DNA from: Rhodospirillaceae bacterium CCH5-H10
GTDB taxonomy: Bacteria > Pseudomonadota > Alphaproteobacteria > Reyranellales > Reyranellaceae
Direction: 5' to 3'
NCBI GenBank assembly: GCA_001557035.1
Contig: LSKJ01000065.1
Location: 18,343-82,342, forward strand
DNA length: 64,000 nt
Below are positions 17,446 through 25,867 of the stretch, one piece after another. Made by a program: the position numbers and the translations under genes. Each line of letters begins with the position of its first letter. The stretch's first letter is position 1. A model generated the notes under the pieces. That model saw nothing but the letters and a program-made list of their open reading frames with translations. It did no database searches and had not been told where the DNA came from.

Positions 17446-18041
17446 TTCTTTCTCGTCGCAGCGATCCAGGCCCTGGCCTGGGCGACCGGATCGGCATGGT
17501 TCACGATGTCGCCCACGACCGAGACGATGTCGGCGCCCGCCTTCAGGCAGAGCAGCGCGCGCTCCAGCGTGAGTCCACCGATCGCGACCAGCGGCTTGTC
17601 GCCAATCAGCTTCTTCCATTCGGCCAGACGCTCGGTGCCCTGCGGCGCCCACGGCATCTGCTTCAGCACGGTCGGCCAGACCGGTCCCAGCGCGACATAG
17701 TCGGGATCGATGGCGAGGCCCTTGTCGAGTTCGGCATGGTCGTGCGTGCTGACGCCGATCCTGATGCCGGCGCGGCGCACCGCCTTCACGTCGGCATCGA
17801 CCAGATCCTCCTGGCCGAGATGCACCCAGGAACAACCTTCGTCGACCGCGACCTTCCAGTAGTCGTTCACGATCAGGTCGGCGCCATGCTGCAAACACAC
17901 CGCCTTGGCCTCGCGCACCTGGCGGCGCACCTCGGCCTCCGGCTGGTCCTTGATGCGCAACTGGATGAGCCTGGTGCCGACGGGCACCAGCTTCAGCACC
18001 CAACTCGAATCGGGCACCACCGGATAGAAGGGATCGAGCAT
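17442..18041 (-). CDS. thiE: Thiamine-phosphate synthase
   Basis: Condenses HMP-pyrophosphate with thiazole phosphate to give thiamine phosphate. TIM-barrel family features: LIQLRIKDQP near the start, LIVNDYWKVA, VHLGQEDL, GVSTHDHAELDKG, VALGPVWPT, and VAIGGLTLERALLCLKAGAD near the end. 199 residues from the ATG at 18041, chosen because GGAGA precedes it; an upstream TTG at 18056 overlapping thiG would add five residues. Fourth gene of the riboswitch-controlled thi operon. Confidence 0.93.
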   Translation of the reverse strand: MLDPFYPVVPDSSWVLKLVPVGTRLIQLRIKDQPEAEVRRQVREAKAVCLQHGADLIVNDYWKVAVDEGCSWVHLGQEDLVDADVKAVRRAGIRIGVSTHDHAELDKGLAIDPDYVALGPVWPTVLKQMPWAPQGTERLAEWKKLIGDKPLVAIGGLTLERALLCLKAGADIVSVVGDIVNHADPVAQARAWIAATRKK

Positions 18042-18045
18042 CTCT

Positions 18046-18822
18046 CTAGTCTCCAAGGGCGGCTTTGCCGATCACCGGCGTCGACGGCACCGCCATGTCG
18101 CGCGGCTCCATGGGCTGCGCGAGATAGGCGGCGCGGCCGGCTTCGACGCCCAGAGCGAAGGCGCGCGCCATCTCGACGGGATCGCCGGCCTCCGCGACCG
18201 CCGTGTTGAGCAGCACCGCGTCGTAGCCCAGCTCCATCGCCGCAGCGGCATGCGAGGGCACGCCGAGGCCGGCATCGACCACCAGCGGAATGCCGGGGAA
18301 GTGCGCGCGCATCGAGCGCAGGCCATAGACGTTGTTGAGGCCGCGCGCCGAACCGATCGGCGCGCCCCACGGCATCAGCACCTTGCAGCCGGCTTCGACC
18401 AGCCGCTCGGCAACCACGAGATCCTCGGTCGTGTAGGGAAACACCTCGAACCCGTCCTCGGACAGGATGCGCGCGGCTTCCACCAGGCCGAACACATCGG
18501 GCTGCAGCGTGTCGGCCTCGCCGATCACCTCGAGCTTGATCCAGGGCGTGTCGAACAGCTCGCGCGCCATGTGGGCGGTCGTCACCGCCTCCTTCACCGA
18601 ATGGCAGCCGGCCGTATTGGGCAGCACGCGCACGCCCATCGACTGGATGAGCGACCAGAAGGCCTGCCCGGCCTTGCCCGCGCCGCTCTCGCGACGCAGC
18701 GAGACCGTCACGACTTCCGCGCCCGACGCCTTGACCGCCCGTTCGAGGATCGCCGGCGAGGGATAGCGCGACGTGCCCAGCAGCAACCGCGACTTCAGCT
18801 CGACGCCATAGAAGGACGACAT
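18046..18822 (-). CDS. thiG: Thiazole synthase
   Basis: Forms the thiazole phosphate ring from deoxyxylulose-5-phosphate, dehydroglycine and ThiS thiocarboxylate. 258 residues with [27 protein letters not shown], the Schiff-base lysine region [24 protein letters not shown] and [30 protein letters not shown], all standard. It lies four bases downstream of thiS. Confidence 0.97.
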   Translation of the reverse strand: MSSFYGVELKSRLLLGTSRYPSPAILERAVKASGAEVVTVSLRRESGAGKAGQAFWSLIQSMGVRVLPNTAGCHSVKEAVTTAHMARELFDTPWIKLEVIGEADTLQPDVFGLVEAARILSEDGFEVFPYTTEDLVVAERLVEAGCKVLMPWGAPIGSARGLNNVYGLRSMRAHFPGIPLVVDAGLGVPSHAAAAMELGYDAVLLNTAVAEAGDPVEMARAFALGVEAGRAAYLAQPMEPRDMAVPSTPVIGKAALGD

Positions 18823-18826
18823 GCCG

Positions 18827-19024
18827 TTATCCTCCCTGCATCGGCGCGACGACCTCGATCCGGTCGCCGTCGGCCAGTTCGGTGCGCGGGCGGGCGGCGG
18901 CGGCGACGAAGCGGCCGTTCACCGCCGTCGCGATCTTGCGGCCGCCGAAACCGAGCGTCTCCAGTGCCGCCGCCAGCGTGCCGGGCGAGACCTCATGCAT
19001 GTCGTCGTTCAGGAATATCCGCAT
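18827..19024 (-). CDS. thiS: Sulfur carrier protein ThiS
   Basis: 65-residue ubiquitin-like sulfur carrier ending in P-M-Q-G-G; the terminal Gly-Gly is the site adenylated by ThiF and thiocarboxylated. [12 protein letters not shown] is a typical start, and [11 protein letters not shown] matches the I-A-V-N-G/E-x-I-V family segment. The ATG at 19024 lies inside the 3' end of thiO (32-bp overlap); a longer frame to 19090 is antisense-like in composition and not used. Confidence 0.92.
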   Translation of the reverse strand: MRIFLNDDMHEVSPGTLAAALETLGFGGRKIATAVNGRFVAAAARPRTELADGDRIEVVAPMQGG

Positions 19025-19997
19025 CTCTCGTCTCCAGAAGAACCGCATCGGCCACCTGACGCGCCAGCCAGGGCGCGAGCAGGAAACCATGCCGGAAAAG
19101 CCCGTTGGCGTGCAGCACCCGGCCTTTGCGCCGGATGCACGGCAGGTTGTCGGGAAAGGTCGGCCGCAGGTCGGCGCCCAGCTCGACGATTTCGGCCTCG
19201 CCGAACGCCGGGTGCAGGGTGTAGGCCGCGTTCAGCAATTCGACGGCCGAACGCACGCTGACGGCGCGACGTTCCTCGCTCTCGATCATGGTGGCGCCGA
19301 TCATGAAGATGCCGTCGCCGCGCGGCACGATGTAGAGCGGGATGCGCGGATGCAGCATCCGCACCGGCCGCGCCAGCGACACATCGTTGGTCCGCACGAC
19401 GATCATCTCGCCCCGCACGCCGCGCAGGTCGGACAGCTCGTCACGCGCGGCCAGACCGCGGCAGTCGACGACGAAGTCCGAACGGGCCTCGGTGGGCTTC
19501 ACGTCGACCCCGAACCGGATCGGCACGCCGCGCGCCTCGAGCCCGGCGGCCAGCGCCGCCAGCGCCTTGCGCGGTTCGAGATGGGCTTCATCGGGAAAGA
19601 ACAGCGCACGGCGGAAGCGGCCGGCGAGATCGGGTTCGAGCGCGGCGATGCCGTCGGCGTCGAGCCATTCGTGACGCTCGGTGCGTGCGGCGAAGCGCGT
19701 GAGATCGGCGGCGTCGCGCGGCGGCGTCAGCACGAGGCTGCCCTTGGAGACGGTGCCGGGAAAATGCCGGCGCCACCAATCGATCGACGGTGCGCCGAGA
19801 CGCGCCACGGCCTCGTCGGTGGTCGCGCGCTCGCACCACGGCGCCAGCATGCCACCCGCCATCCACGAGCAGGCGCCATCGCCGAGATGCGCGGCACGCT
19901 CCACCACCTCGACGGCCACGCCGCGCGCGGCAAGCTCCGTCGCGCAGGCAAGGCCTGCGACGCCGGCTCCGATGATTGTTACGACAGGTCGATCCAA
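18993..19997 (-). CDS. thiO: Glycine oxidase ThiO (FAD-dependent)
   Basis: FAD-dependent amine oxidase giving the dehydroglycine needed for thiazole synthesis in aerobes. GxGxxG in IIGAGVAGLACATEL, SWMAGGMLAPWCE, and near the end GADLRPTFPDNLPCI with ANGLFRHGFLLAP, as in the DadA/ThiO family. The start is placed at TTG 19997, 334 residues, because GGGAG lies 8-12 bases upstream and the protein then opens with LDRPVVTIIGAG. ATG codons upstream at 20024 and 20042 lie inside the TPP riboswitch and are rejected. First gene of the thi operon. Confidence 0.9.
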   Translation of the reverse strand: MDRPVVTIIGAGVAGLACATELAARGVAVEVVERAAHLGDGACSWMAGGMLAPWCERATTDEAVARLGAPSIDWWRRHFPGTVSKGSLVLTPPRDAADLTRFAARTERHEWLDADGIAALEPDLAGRFRRALFFPDEAHLEPRKALAALAAGLEARGVPIRFGVDVKPTEARSDFVVDCRGLAARDELSDLRGVRGEMIVVRTNDVSLARPVRMLHPRIPLYIVPRGDGIFMIGATMIESEERRAVSVRSAVELLNAAYTLHPAFGEAEIVELGADLRPTFPDNLPCIRRKGRVLHANGLFRHGFLLAPWLARQVADAVLLETRDADIPERRHA

Positions 19998-20010
19998 CGC
20001 TGACTCCCGT

Positions 20011-20108
20011 TCCTTCGCCGGCATGACCCGGATCAGGTTCAAAGGGTTCAGCCGCTAAGGCTGTCTCAGCCCGTCTCCCCGCAGGAAGATCAGGCACCCC
20101 TCGGACGC
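20011..20108 (-). promoter_or_regulatory. TPP riboswitch (THI element)
   Basis: Read on the minus strand, the sequence holds the conserved GGGGTGCC, GGCTGAGA, ACCCTTTGAACCTGATC and CCGGGTCATGCCGGCG blocks of the thiamine pyrophosphate aptamer in the right order and spacing. It ends within a few bases of the GGGAG that serves thiO, so thiamine pyrophosphate binding most likely blocks translation initiation of thiO and thereby the operon. Confidence 0.96.
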
Positions 20109-20157
20109 CATCGAGAAAAGGGGATTGCCGCCCCCGATGTCAAGACATGCGGTTTGC

Positions 20158-21090
20158 TCAGGCCGCCAGCGAGGAAGCCGGCGTCATGAGATGCGTGGCC
20201 TCGCCGAAGCCTTCGCTGTCGGGCTCGCGCACCAGCTTCTGGAAGTCAGCCATCAACGTCTTGGCGACGGGACCCGCCTGGAAGTGATGCTGGTCGATCG
20301 AGCCGACCGGCACGATCTCGGCGGCGCTGCCGCACAGGAAGACCTCGCTCGCCCGGGCCAGTTCGTCCGGCATCACGTCGCGCTCCTCGACCGCCCAGCC
20401 GCGCTTGCACGCCATGCCCATCACCGCACGGCGCGTGATTCCATCCAGGAAATTGTGCGGCGTCGGCGTAACCAGCCGCCCGTCGATCACCAGGAAGATG
20501 TTGGCGCCGGTCGTCTCCGCGATGCGGCCCTGCCAGTCGAGCATCAGGGCGTCGTCGAAGCCGGCCTTCAGCGCGCGGTCCTTCTCGATGCCGCAGATCA
20601 CATAGAGGCCGGCCACCTTGGCGTGGCCCGGCGCCGTCTCCGGAGAGGGCCGGCAGTATTTCGCCATCGTCACGTTGATGCCGGCGTCGCGCGCCTGCAC
20701 CGACAGGCGGCCTTCCTGGGCCCACGGAGCGATGGCGAGATGGACCGTCGTGCCGATCGCCGACACGCCCAGCACTTCGGAGCCGCGCCAGGCGATCGGC
20801 CGGATGTAGCCGGCGGTGAGATTGTTCGCCTTCACGACGGCGCGGGTCGCCTCGTCGATCTCCTCGCGCGACCAGGGCAGGTCGTAGTCGAGCAGGTTGG
20901 CCGAGCGGATCAGGCGGGCGCTGTGGGCGGCGAGGCGGAAGACACGGCCGTCATAGATGCGCTCGCCCTCGAAGACGGCCGAGCCGTAATGCAGCGCATG
21001 GGTCAGCACATGCATGCGGCTTTCGCGCCACGGCACCAGCTTGCCGTCCAGCCAGATGAAGCCGTCGCGGTCGTCCATGGTTAAGGACAT
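20158..21090 (-). CDS. ilvE: Branched-chain amino acid aminotransferase (fold type IV)
   Basis: PLP-dependent transaminase interconverting branched-chain keto acids and Ile/Leu/Val with glutamate. 310 residues, the usual IlvE length. HYGSAVFEGERIYDGRVFRL and IRPIAWRG are in the small domain; the PLP lysine is in GHAKVAGLYV, and ETTGANIFLV carries the Glu that contacts the pyridine nitrogen. VEERDVMPDELARASEVFLCGSAAEIVPV is typical. GGGGGAT lies upstream of the ATG. It stands alone, with a palindromic operator-like site at 21162-21180. Confidence 0.9.
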   Translation of the reverse strand: MSLTMDDRDGFIWLDGKLVPWRESRMHVLTHALHYGSAVFEGERIYDGRVFRLAAHSARLIRSANLLDYDLPWSREEIDEATRAVVKANNLTAGYIRPIAWRGSEVLGVSAIGTTVHLAIAPWAQEGRLSVQARDAGINVTMAKYCRPSPETAPGHAKVAGLYVICGIEKDRALKAGFDDALMLDWQGRIAETTGANIFLVIDGRLVTPTPHNFLDGITRRAVMGMACKRGWAVEERDVMPDELARASEVFLCGSAAEIVPVGSIDQHHFQAGPVAKTLMADFQKLVREPDSEGFGEATHLMTPASSLAA

Positions 21091-21161
21091 TGCAATATCC
21101 CCCTTGCTTTGATTCCGATCAGGTCTTTGCGGGCAGTGAAATCACAACTATCTGCCCATTT

Positions 21162-21180
21162 AGGTCAATATTACTGACCT
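21162..21180. promoter_or_regulatory. AGGTCA-N7-TGACCT inverted repeat upstream of ilvE
   Basis: A perfect six-base inverted repeat with a seven-base AT-rich spacer, about 75 bp upstream of the ilvE start in the gap shared with the end of the GST gene. A second TGACC half site lies at about 21189-21196. The minus-strand TTGACC inside it could be a -35 element, so binding there would repress ilvE. The MarR-family gene at 21966 is one candidate regulator. Confidence 0.45.
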
Positions 21181-21221
21181 TGTCAAACACACTGACCCTG
21201 TGAGGGATCTCGGTCGCAAAA

Positions 21222-21863
21222 TCAGGTCAGGAGGAGCGGCATGCCGGGGTCACCCTTCTCCATCGCCCGCCGGTAGGCCGGGCGGGCGGCGATCCGCTGG
21301 AGATAGGCGAGGATCGCGGGATAGGGCGAAAGATCGTACGGCAGGAAGTAACGCATGGTCGTCAGGGAGAAGACGGCCATGATGTCGGCTGTCGTGAATT
21401 CCGATCCGGCGAGGTAGTCGGCCTTGGCAAGCCGGGCTTCCAGCAGGCCCAGCGCCAGACCGAGACGCGCTGTCATCGCCTTGAGAATCGGATTGTCGGC
21501 CGGGAGATCGAGCCGCCCCAGGATCATGTTGCGGCCCGTCGCCGGCTGCAGCGTGCCGTTGGCGAAGTGGAACCAGTAGAGGAACTGGGCGAAGTCGGGA
21601 TGGTCGGGCGCCAGCACGAGGCGGCCCTTGCCGTGCTTCGCGGCGATGTACTCGACGATGGCCCCTGACTCGGCCAGCACGACGTCGCCGTCCTGGATCA
21701 CCGGTGCCGCGCCCAGCGGATGCAGCGCCTTGTAGTCGGGCGGCGCGAGTCGCGTGACCGCATCGCGGTCATAGACCTTCAGGTCGTAGGGTATGCCGAG
21801 TTCCTCGCAGAGCCAGACGATCCGCTCGGATTGCGACTTGCCGAGATGATGAACGGTCAGCAT
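21222..21863 (-). CDS. Glutathione S-transferase family protein
   Basis: 213 residues. The thioredoxin-like N-terminal domain has HLGKSQSERIVWLCEELGIPYDL, HPLGAAPVIQDG with the cis-Pro, and LAESGAIVEYIAAKHG, the glutathione gamma-glutamyl contact. The all-helical C-terminal domain has F-T-T-A-D-I-M-A-V near residue 155. The likely catalytic residue is Ser10. It resembles bacterial beta- or nu-like GSTs; a detoxifying or thiol-conjugation role is expected, substrate unknown. Confidence 0.9.
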   Translation of the reverse strand: MLTVHHLGKSQSERIVWLCEELGIPYDLKVYDRDAVTRLAPPDYKALHPLGAAPVIQDGDVVLAESGAIVEYIAAKHGKGRLVLAPDHPDFAQFLYWFHFANGTLQPATGRNMILGRLDLPADNPILKAMTARLGLALGLLEARLAKADYLAGSEFTTADIMAVFSLTTMRYFLPYDLSPYPAILAYLQRIAARPAYRRAMEKGDPGMPLLLT

Positions 21864-21965
21864 GGCAACCTCTCGCGGCGTAAGAAAATGTCAGGAAAAA
21901 GCGTCGCGCCGTAACATCGGCCCGCGCGGGGTGTCAACGCAGCGCACCCGCTCTATAAAGATGGT

Positions 21966-22463
21966 GTGGAATCCAGAGCCCCCGCCAATCCCCTGTTCCT
22001 GCGCGACGAAGAGTTGCGTCAGGGCATCGAGCTGATGTTCTACGCCTATCGCGACTTCACGTTCGAATCCGACCAGCAGCTGCGGCACTACCAGCTCGGC
22101 CGCGCCCATCACCGGGCGCTCTATTTCATCGGCCGCCATCCCGGGCAGACGGTCGGGCACCTCCTGTCGATCCTGAAGGTGACCAAGCAGTCGATCAGCC
22201 GCGTGCTGAAGGACCTGCTGGAACAGGGCTATGTCGAGCAGAAGAGCGGCGCGCGCGACCGGCGCGAGCGCCTTCTCTGGCTGACCCCCAAGGGCCAGGA
22301 ACTGGAGCGTGACCTGACCGACCGCCAGAGCCAGCGCTTCGCCCGCGCCTATCGCGAGACCGGCGCCGAGGCCGTGGAGGGCTTCCGCAAGGTCCTGCTC
22401 GGGCTGCTCGATCCCGCAGAGCGGCAGGTGGTCGACAAGCGAATGCGCGGCGGCAACCGCTAG
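21966..22463 (+). CDS. petP: MarR-family transcriptional regulator (PetP-like)
   Basis: 165 residues with a winged helix-turn-helix: VGHLLSILKVTKQSISRVLKDLLEQGYVEQ as the HTH and GARDRRERLLWLTPKG as the wing. It is followed five bases later by an OmpR-type regulator, the arrangement of petP and petR first described in Rhodobacter capsulatus, where they affect expression of the cytochrome bc1 operon. The GTG at 21966 has only a weak upstream AAAG; the remaining sequence fits family length. Confidence 0.85.
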   Translation: MESRAPANPLFLRDEELRQGIELMFYAYRDFTFESDQQLRHYQLGRAHHRALYFIGRHPGQTVGHLLSILKVTKQSISRVLKDLLEQGYVEQKSGARDRRERLLWLTPKGQELERDLTDRQSQRFARAYRETGAEAVEGFRKVLLGLLDPAERQVVDKRMRGGNR

Positions 22464-22468
22464 CGCGC

Positions 22469-23179
22469 ATGGACGCCTCGTCCGACAAGCCGCACATCCT
22501 GGTCGTCGACGACGACACGCGCTTGCGCGAACTCCTCAAGTCCTTCCTGTCGCGCAACGACTTCCGCGTCACCACCGCGGCCAGCGCCGCCGAGGCGCGC
22601 CAGCGGCTGGGGTCGCTCGACTTCGACCTGATCGTGCTCGACGTCATGATGCCCGGCGAGACCGGCCTGGAGTTCGCCGGCGAACTGCGCCGCACGGACG
22701 ACGTGCCAATCCTGATGCTCACCGCAATGGTCGAGACCAAGGATCGCATCGCCGGCCTCGAGAAGGGCGTCGACGACTATCTCGGCAAGCCGTTCGAGCC
22801 GCGCGAACTGCTGCTGCGCATCCAGAGCGTGCTGCGTCGCGGCCGGCCCTCGGCTGCCGCCGCGGTCGCCGCATCCGGGACGCCGCGGCAGGTGACGTTC
22901 GGCCCCATGCAGTTCGACCTCGAACTGGGCGAACTCACCGACAAGGGCAGGCGCGTGGCGCTGACCGACGCCGAGATCGCCCTGATGCGCGCCTTCACCG
23001 GCCGGATCGGCGAGGTGCTGAGTCGTGAGACGCTGTGCAAGACCATCGGCGCCAACGTTAACGAGCGCGCCATCGACGTGCAGGTGACGCGCCTGCGGCG
23101 CAAGATCGAGCCCGATCCGTCGTTCCCGCGCTATCTGCGCACGGTGCGCGGCCAGGGCTACCGGCTGGTCGACGCATGA
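22469..23179 (+). CDS. petR: OmpR-family response regulator (PetR-like)
   Basis: 236 residues. Receiver domain with the acidic VVDDD, phospho-acceptor Asp58 in LIVLDVMMPG, LMLTAM and the lysine in YLGKPFEPREL. A linker of about 25 Ala-rich residues leads to the OmpR/PhoB winged helix with V-A-L-T-D-A-E and the C-terminal VTRLRRKIEPDPSFPRYLRTVRGQGYRL. Five bases after petP and overlapping the histidine kinase gene (ATGA), so a three-gene regulatory operon. Confidence 0.93.
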   Translation: MDASSDKPHILVVDDDTRLRELLKSFLSRNDFRVTTAASAAEARQRLGSLDFDLIVLDVMMPGETGLEFAGELRRTDDVPILMLTAMVETKDRIAGLEKGVDDYLGKPFEPRELLLRIQSVLRRGRPSAAAAVAASGTPRQVTFGPMQFDLELGELTDKGRRVALTDAEIALMRAFTGRIGEVLSRETLCKTIGANVNERAIDVQVTRLRRKIEPDPSFPRYLRTVRGQGYRLVDA

Positions 23180-24531
23180 GGTGGAACGCCATCAGCGACG
23201 TGTTCGAGCGCATCGCGCAATGGTCGGACAAGCATTCGCCGCAAACCCTGTTCGCGCGCGCCCTGATCATCATCGTCGTGCCGATGCTGCTGCTGCAGGC
23301 GCTGTCGGCCTGGTGGTTCTACAGCCAGCGCGGCGACAACGTGACCAACCGCCTGGCCATCCTGCTGGTGCGCGACCTGCGCCTGCTGATCTCGCTGCGC
23401 TCGGACTTCCCCGACGACGAGCATCGCAACTGGATCCTGCGGCGCTCGGCGCAGGACCTGCTGCTGTTCGTCTCGTTCCGCAAGGGCATCGTGCGGCCCT
23501 TCAAGGAGCCCGAGTATTTCGACATCGTGGCCCGCGAGGTGCAGGGCGCGCTCAACGCCGACCTCAAGCGGCCCTTCTTCCTCGACAACAACATCGGCGG
23601 CGGCCAGCTGCTGATCGAGATCCAGCTTTCCGACGGCGACGTCATGGAGGTGCTGGTACCGCATGTGCGCCTCACCTTCGGATCGAGCTTCGCCTATGTC
23701 GTGGCGCAGCTCGGCCTCGCGCTCGTCCTGTTCGGCCTCGCGATCTGGTTCATGCGCCGCGAGCTGGTGCCCATCGAGCATCTCGGCGTCGCGGCCGACG
23801 CGCTGGGCAAGGGCCGCGACGTGCCCGACTTCGCCTTCTCCGGCGGCACGCGCGAGGTGCGCAATGCCGCCACCGCCTTCCACACGATGCGCATCCGTCT
23901 CCGGCGCTCGATCCAGCAGCGCACCGAGATGCTGGCCGGGGTCAGTCACGACCTGCGCACGCCGCTCACCCGCATGAAGCTGTCGCTGGCGCTGCTGCCG
24001 GAATCGCCCGAGACGAAGGAGCTGGCCGACGACGTGGCCGACATGCAGCGCATGATCGAGGGCTATCTCGCCTTCGCCCGCGGCGAGGGCGACGAGGAGC
24101 CGGTCGAGGCCGACCTGTCGGAGATCCTCGAGGACGTGGCGGCGGGCGTGCGGCGCGACAATGCCGGCCTCGACCTCGGCTGGAACGGCGACATGACCGT
24201 CGAGCTGCGTCCGGTGGCCATGAAGCGCTGCCTGACCAACATCGTCTCCAATGCGCTGCGCTACGCCAACCACGTGAAGGTCGAGGCGGTGCGCGGCCGC
24301 ACCTCGATGGAGATCACGGTCGACGACAACGGTCCCGGCATCCCGCCCGAGAAATACGAGGACGTGTTCCGCCCCTTCTACCGGCTGGACGAATCGCGCA
24401 ACGCCGACACCGGCGGCGTGGGGCTGGGGCTCAGCATCGCCCGCGACGTCGCGCGCAGCCACGGCGGCGACGTGACCCTCGCTGCCTCGCCGTTCGGCGG
24501 CCTGCGCGTGATCGTGCGAATTCCGCTATGA
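23176..24531 (+). CDS. EnvZ-like sensor histidine kinase
   Basis: 451 residues, inner-membrane sensor with transmembrane segments at about 28-48 and 173-193 around a periplasmic domain of 120 residues. A HAMP domain follows, then the H-box MLAGVSHDLRTPLTRMK with His258, and the ATPase N-box NIVSNALRYA, G1 VDDNGPGIPPE, F-box FRPFYRLDESR and G2 GGVGLGLSIA. It is the cognate kinase for the overlapping petR gene by position. Signal sensed is not inferable from sequence. Confidence 0.93.
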   Translation: MRWNAISDVFERIAQWSDKHSPQTLFARALIIIVVPMLLLQALSAWWFYSQRGDNVTNRLAILLVRDLRLLISLRSDFPDDEHRNWILRRSAQDLLLFVSFRKGIVRPFKEPEYFDIVAREVQGALNADLKRPFFLDNNIGGGQLLIEIQLSDGDVMEVLVPHVRLTFGSSFAYVVAQLGLALVLFGLAIWFMRRELVPIEHLGVAADALGKGRDVPDFAFSGGTREVRNAATAFHTMRIRLRRSIQQRTEMLAGVSHDLRTPLTRMKLSLALLPESPETKELADDVADMQRMIEGYLAFARGEGDEEPVEADLSEILEDVAAGVRRDNAGLDLGWNGDMTVELRPVAMKRCLTNIVSNALRYANHVKVEAVRGRTSMEITVDDNGPGIPPEKYEDVFRPFYRLDESRNADTGGVGLGLSIARDVARSHGGDVTLAASPFGGLRVIVRIPL

Positions 24532-24595
24532 GCGGTGCGCCGGGACTTGCCGGGCCGCCGCCTGTGATAGAGTGAAGCAAATAGTCGAGAGAAAA

Positions 24596-25702
24596 ATGTC
24601 CAAGACAACGTCCACGACCTCGCCGCTTTCGTTCGCCCACGTCCCCCACCCGTCGCCTGTCTCCGCTGAAAAGCGCGCGGAACTGCTGAAGAATCCGGGC
24701 TTCGGCCGGGTCTTCTCCGACCACATGGTCACGATCCGCTATCACGAGAGCAAGGGCTGGTATGACGCCAAGGTCGAGCCGCGCGCGCCGATCCCGATGG
24801 ATCCGGCCGCGGCCGTCCTGCACTACGCCCAGGAGATCTTCGAGGGGCTGAAGGCCTACCGCACCGCCGACGGCGGCGCGACCCTGTTCCGTCCGCTGGA
24901 AAATGCCCGCCGCTTCCAGCAGTCGGCCGAGCGCCTGGCCATGCCGATCCTGCCGGAGAACGTGTTCCTCGAGGCCGTCGACCAGCTGGTGAAGGTCGAC
25001 CGGGCCTGGATCCCCGAGGGCGACGGCAGCCTCTACATCCGCCCCTTCATGTTCGCCAACGAGATCTTCCTCGGCGTAAAGCCCTCGTCGGACTACCTGT
25101 TCATCGTCATCGCCTCGTCGGTCGGCGCCTACTTCAAGACCGACGCGCCCGCCGTGTCGGTCTGGGTTTCCCAGGACTACACGCGCGCCGCTCCCGGCGG
25201 CACCGGCGCGGCCAAGTGCGGCGGCAACTACGCCTCCAGCCTGCAGGCGCAGGCCGAGGCGACGCGCCACGGCTGCGACCAGGTCGTGTTCCTCGACGCC
25301 GTCGAGCAGCGCTGGATCGAGGAGCTGGGCGGCATGAACATCTTCTTCGTGTTCGACGACGGCTCGATGATCACCCCGCCGCTCGGCGGCACGATCCTGC
25401 CCGGCATCACCCGCAACTCGCTGCTGACGCTGGCGAAGGACAAGGGCATCAAGGTGAGCGAGGAGCGCTACTCGATCGACCAATGGCGCAAGGACGCCGC
25501 CAGCGGCCGCCTGCGCGAGGCCTTCGCCTGCGGCACCGCCGCGGTCGTCACGCCGATCGGCACGGTGCGCAGCAACGACGGCGAGTTCCAGATCGGCAAC
25601 GGCGGCTCCGGCGCCAAGACCGAGGAACTCAAGGCCGCCCTCGTCGGCATCCAGCGTGGCCGCGTCGCCGACCCGCACGGCTGGATCCACAGGGTTTACT
25701 AG
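24596..25702 (+). CDS. ilvE: Branched-chain amino acid aminotransferase, long type (BCAT)
   Basis: 368 residues, the longer eukaryotic/actinobacterial-like BCAT group. DHMVTIRYHESKGWYDAKV and the HYAQEIFEGLKAYR signature are at the N-terminus; the PLP lysine is in GAAKCGGNYASS and the pyridine-nitrogen Glu in WIEELGGMNIFFVF; TLPGITR-like and CGTAAVVTPIG segments close the active site. GAGAG precedes the ATG at 24596; an in-frame GTG at 24572 is less likely. With the 20158-21090 gene there are two probable branched-chain transaminases 4 kb apart, from different subfamilies. Confidence 0.93.
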   Translation: MSKTTSTTSPLSFAHVPHPSPVSAEKRAELLKNPGFGRVFSDHMVTIRYHESKGWYDAKVEPRAPIPMDPAAAVLHYAQEIFEGLKAYRTADGGATLFRPLENARRFQQSAERLAMPILPENVFLEAVDQLVKVDRAWIPEGDGSLYIRPFMFANEIFLGVKPSSDYLFIVIASSVGAYFKTDAPAVSVWVSQDYTRAAPGGTGAAKCGGNYASSLQAQAEATRHGCDQVVFLDAVEQRWIEELGGMNIFFVFDDGSMITPPLGGTILPGITRNSLLTLAKDKGIKVSEERYSIDQWRKDAASGRLREAFACGTAAVVTPIGTVRSNDGEFQIGNGGSGAKTEELKAALVGIQRGRVADPHGWIHRVY

Positions 25703-25712
25703 AGAGTATTGC

Positions 25713-25850
25713 CGCCTCTTCTCACCTCCCCCGTCTCACGGGGGAGGCCGGGAGGGGGAAAGCAACGCGATGATCGCCGGCCAGGAAGAGTTCAGACTCA
25801 TGGCCTTCCCCCTCCGGCCTTTGGCCACCTCTCCCGTATGACGGGGGAGG
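25713..25850. repeat. Repeat family R3, copy 1
   Basis: About 138 bp: a CCCCCGTCTCACGGGGG hairpin, a central conserved block including AAAGCAACGCGATG and GAAGAGTTCAGACTCATGGCC, and a closing CCGTATGACGGGGG hairpin. The copy at 29714-29851 is nearly identical and in the same orientation. It lies after ilvE and probably also ends that transcript. Confidence 0.85.
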
Positions 25851-25867
25851 AAAGAAGGGCATAGACG

